Shown: in pieces, positions 63,801 to 64,000 of the stretch
How the letters are laid out: each line of letters starts with the position of its first letter
Numbering within the stretch: position 1 is the stretch's first letter
DNA from: Henriciella aquimarina
GTDB lineage: Bacteria > Pseudomonadota > Alphaproteobacteria > Caulobacterales > Hyphomonadaceae
Assembly (NCBI RefSeq): GCF_002088975.1
Contig: NZ_NCST01000038.1
Span: 82,521-146,520 of the forward strand
DNA: 64,000 bases
Direction: 5' to 3'
The notes under the pieces: model-generated
Databases searched by the model: none
Told to the model about the DNA's origin: nothing
What the model saw: only the letters and a program-made list of their open reading frames with translations
Made by a program: the position numbers and the translations under genes

Positions 63801-64000
63801 CACAGCAGCCCGAACCGGAAAAGCCGCCGGAACCAGCAACCAGTCAGCCCCCGCAAAACGCCTCCCAGACAGCAACACCCACTCCTTCAGGAGCCTCATC
63901 CGTGACCCAGTACAGCCGCCCGGCCAGCGACGCCGCCGAACGCATCCACGCCAACATGACCGCGGCCCATGCCGACTATATCGACGCCCTCCGCGCCGCT
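60881..64000 (+). CDS. KS-AT megasynthase, PfaA-like, 5' part (runs off window)
   Basis: Open without a stop from ATG 60881 (GAGGG upstream) to the window end, 1040 codons. Ketosynthase, residues about 10-450: IAIVGLGAMFPGRG, Cys210 (DAACASS), His345 (EAHGTGT), His387 (IGHTKAAAG), with normal spacing. Acyltransferase, about 575-870: MPGQGSQYVGMGRDL, Ser675 (GHSFGEI), ASAFHS. A Pro/Ala/Glu-rich linker (about 945-1005) follows and a new helical segment begins (SDAAERIHANMTAAHADYID). Carrier and reductase domains must lie beyond the window. Coupled with pfaD, this is a PUFA or secondary-lipid synthase rather than a typical modular PKS (inference). Confidence 0.88.
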   Translation, partial: MSSKTTRPADIAIVGLGAMFPGRGDTPGFWRDIAEGVDTLGPVPPTHWLVEDYYDADPKARDRTYGRRGGFLSPQGFDPLDFGIPPNQLEATDTAQLLALIVAQQALSEAETATNGTIDRERTSCVLGVASATELVAHMAGRLHRPAWIKGLREAGLPESQVQEIAERISANFSEWKESTFPGLLGNVVAGRIANRMDLGGANYVTDAACASSLSAVQVALHELNSGDSDMVLAGGVDTLNDILMYMCFSKTPALSMSEDCRPFSDKADGTMLGEGIGILALRRLEDAERDGNRIHAVIKGLGAGSDGRATAIYAPLPDGQARALKRAYEQAGYDPRTVELVEAHGTGTKAGDAAEIGGLKLIFSPEDAPAEAPWCAIGSIKSQIGHTKAAAGSASLIKTAMALSRKAYPPTLKVDQPAPALAGSPFYPNRELRPWVRSSDHKRRAAVSSFGFGGSNFHLTLEEYDGPSAVQPERALSAELIMVSADTPETLERILEAFAQRLEHEEDLALLASESHAGFDATAPCRVAIVATDNEDYAEKAGKLAWHLSAGTAETAPMPKGVSVSLSAAKPGKLAFLMPGQGSQYVGMGRDLALAFPEARAAWDLAASHKKTGKQALHNLAFPPSAYSEAEAKTQAETLTAMENAQPALAAATLATLAVLDKAGLTPDMAAGHSFGEIMALQAAGSLSAKDALTVAHRRAKLMSKAAASNEGAMLATQAAAETLAPILENHPDVVIANDNAPTQTVLSGPVDAIEAARAAIEAAGIKTRRLPVASAFHSPIVAGAVEPFRKALDKVEFSKAAFPVFANVSAKRYPLAYARQRDLLATQIESPVRFRSIVEAMAEDGVTTFVEAGPGTVLTALVGQILPGKANAIALDDKKGDGLAAFLAGLGKLAVLGHTVDFEALFANMPAPQPRKPRSKHTIDLTGANYHKPYPPKDGAAGLPPPNPERVEPQPAAAEARNPGPQTTSEAPQQPEPEKPPEPATSQPPQNASQTATPTPSGASSVTQYSRPASDAAERIHANMTAAHADYIDALRAA

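Noticed and set aside
61958..63856. Minus-strand open frame of 632 codons within the KS-AT gene
   Set aside because: Gly/Arg-rich shadow of the KS-AT reading frame, which has intact catalytic residues.
1..64000. tRNA/rRNA genes, CRISPR arrays, insertion sequences or prophage
   Set aside because: No tRNA-like cloverleaf, regular repeat-spacer array, transposase, integrase or phage structural gene was recognised on either strand by reading; this was not checked with a dedicated program.

Overview
The window is GC-rich, densely coding chromosomal DNA of an alphaproteobacterium, most likely Hyphomonadaceae/Maricaulales-like. The pointers are a CC0125/CC1285-family lipoprotein, TonB-dependent receptors, a ccoNOQP-GHIS locus followed by soluble FixL/FixJ, and valine-degradation and PHA genes. 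The taxonomic guess is inference. I saw no rRNA, tRNA, CRISPR array, insertion sequence or phage block.

Layout. 1-5.8 kb: 5' end of a TonB-dependent receptor, an HSL-type alpha/beta hydrolase, a family III CoA-transferase, a PaiB-like protein divergent from a MocR-type regulator, and an AraC regulator. 5.9-11.3 kb: an iron-uptake cluster (TonB receptor behind a Fur-like box, membrane protein, PepSY protein), a lipoprotein and a CMD-family protein. 11.3-16.4 kb: minus-strand operon of RND adaptor, RND pump, ArsR-type repressor and host-attachment-family protein. 16.5-18.5 kb: sulfide:quinone oxidoreductase (SQR), TrxC-like thioredoxin and a YgaP-like membrane protein, then a FixK-like Crp/Fnr regulator, acetate kinase/phosphotransacetylase and phasin/PHA synthase. 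23.8-32.4 kb: a persulfide-handling cluster of two YeeE/YedE proteins, two peroxiredoxins, a BigR/SqrR-like repressor, a persulfide-dioxygenase-like MBL protein, a DUF442-SQR fusion, a SulP permease and an MBL-rhodanese protein. A strong terminator closes it.

32.5-45 kb is a micro-oxic respiration and metal block: feoAB, ccoS, ccoI, ccoH, ccoG, ccoP, ccoQ, ccoO and ccoN on the minus strand, then a small orphan membrane protein and fixL-fixJ on the plus strand. 45-50 kb: an Nramp-fold transporter without the usual metal ligands, translationally coupled to a full-length 5-oxoprolinase, then a flavin reductase. 50.5-56.1 kb: a valine (isobutyryl-CoA) catabolic operon with a divergent LysR regulator. 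56.3-59.2 kb: a divergent PEP-carboxylase-like protein. 59.3-64 kb: pfaD and the first ~3.1 kb of a KS-AT megasynthase that runs off the window, i.e. the start of a PUFA/secondary-lipid synthase locus.

How it fits together: low oxygen (FixLJ, FixK-like protein, TTGA-N6-TCAA boxes), iron (two similar Fur-like boxes) and reactive sulfur (two ArsR proteins with a BigR/SqrR-like cysteine pair; a shared 13-nt motif before both SQR gene groups) look like the three control inputs. The most unusual items are the Nramp-like/5-oxoprolinase pair, the PEPC-like protein with a shortened catalytic loop, the PfaD/KS-AT locus, and the duplicated sulfide/persulfide modules.
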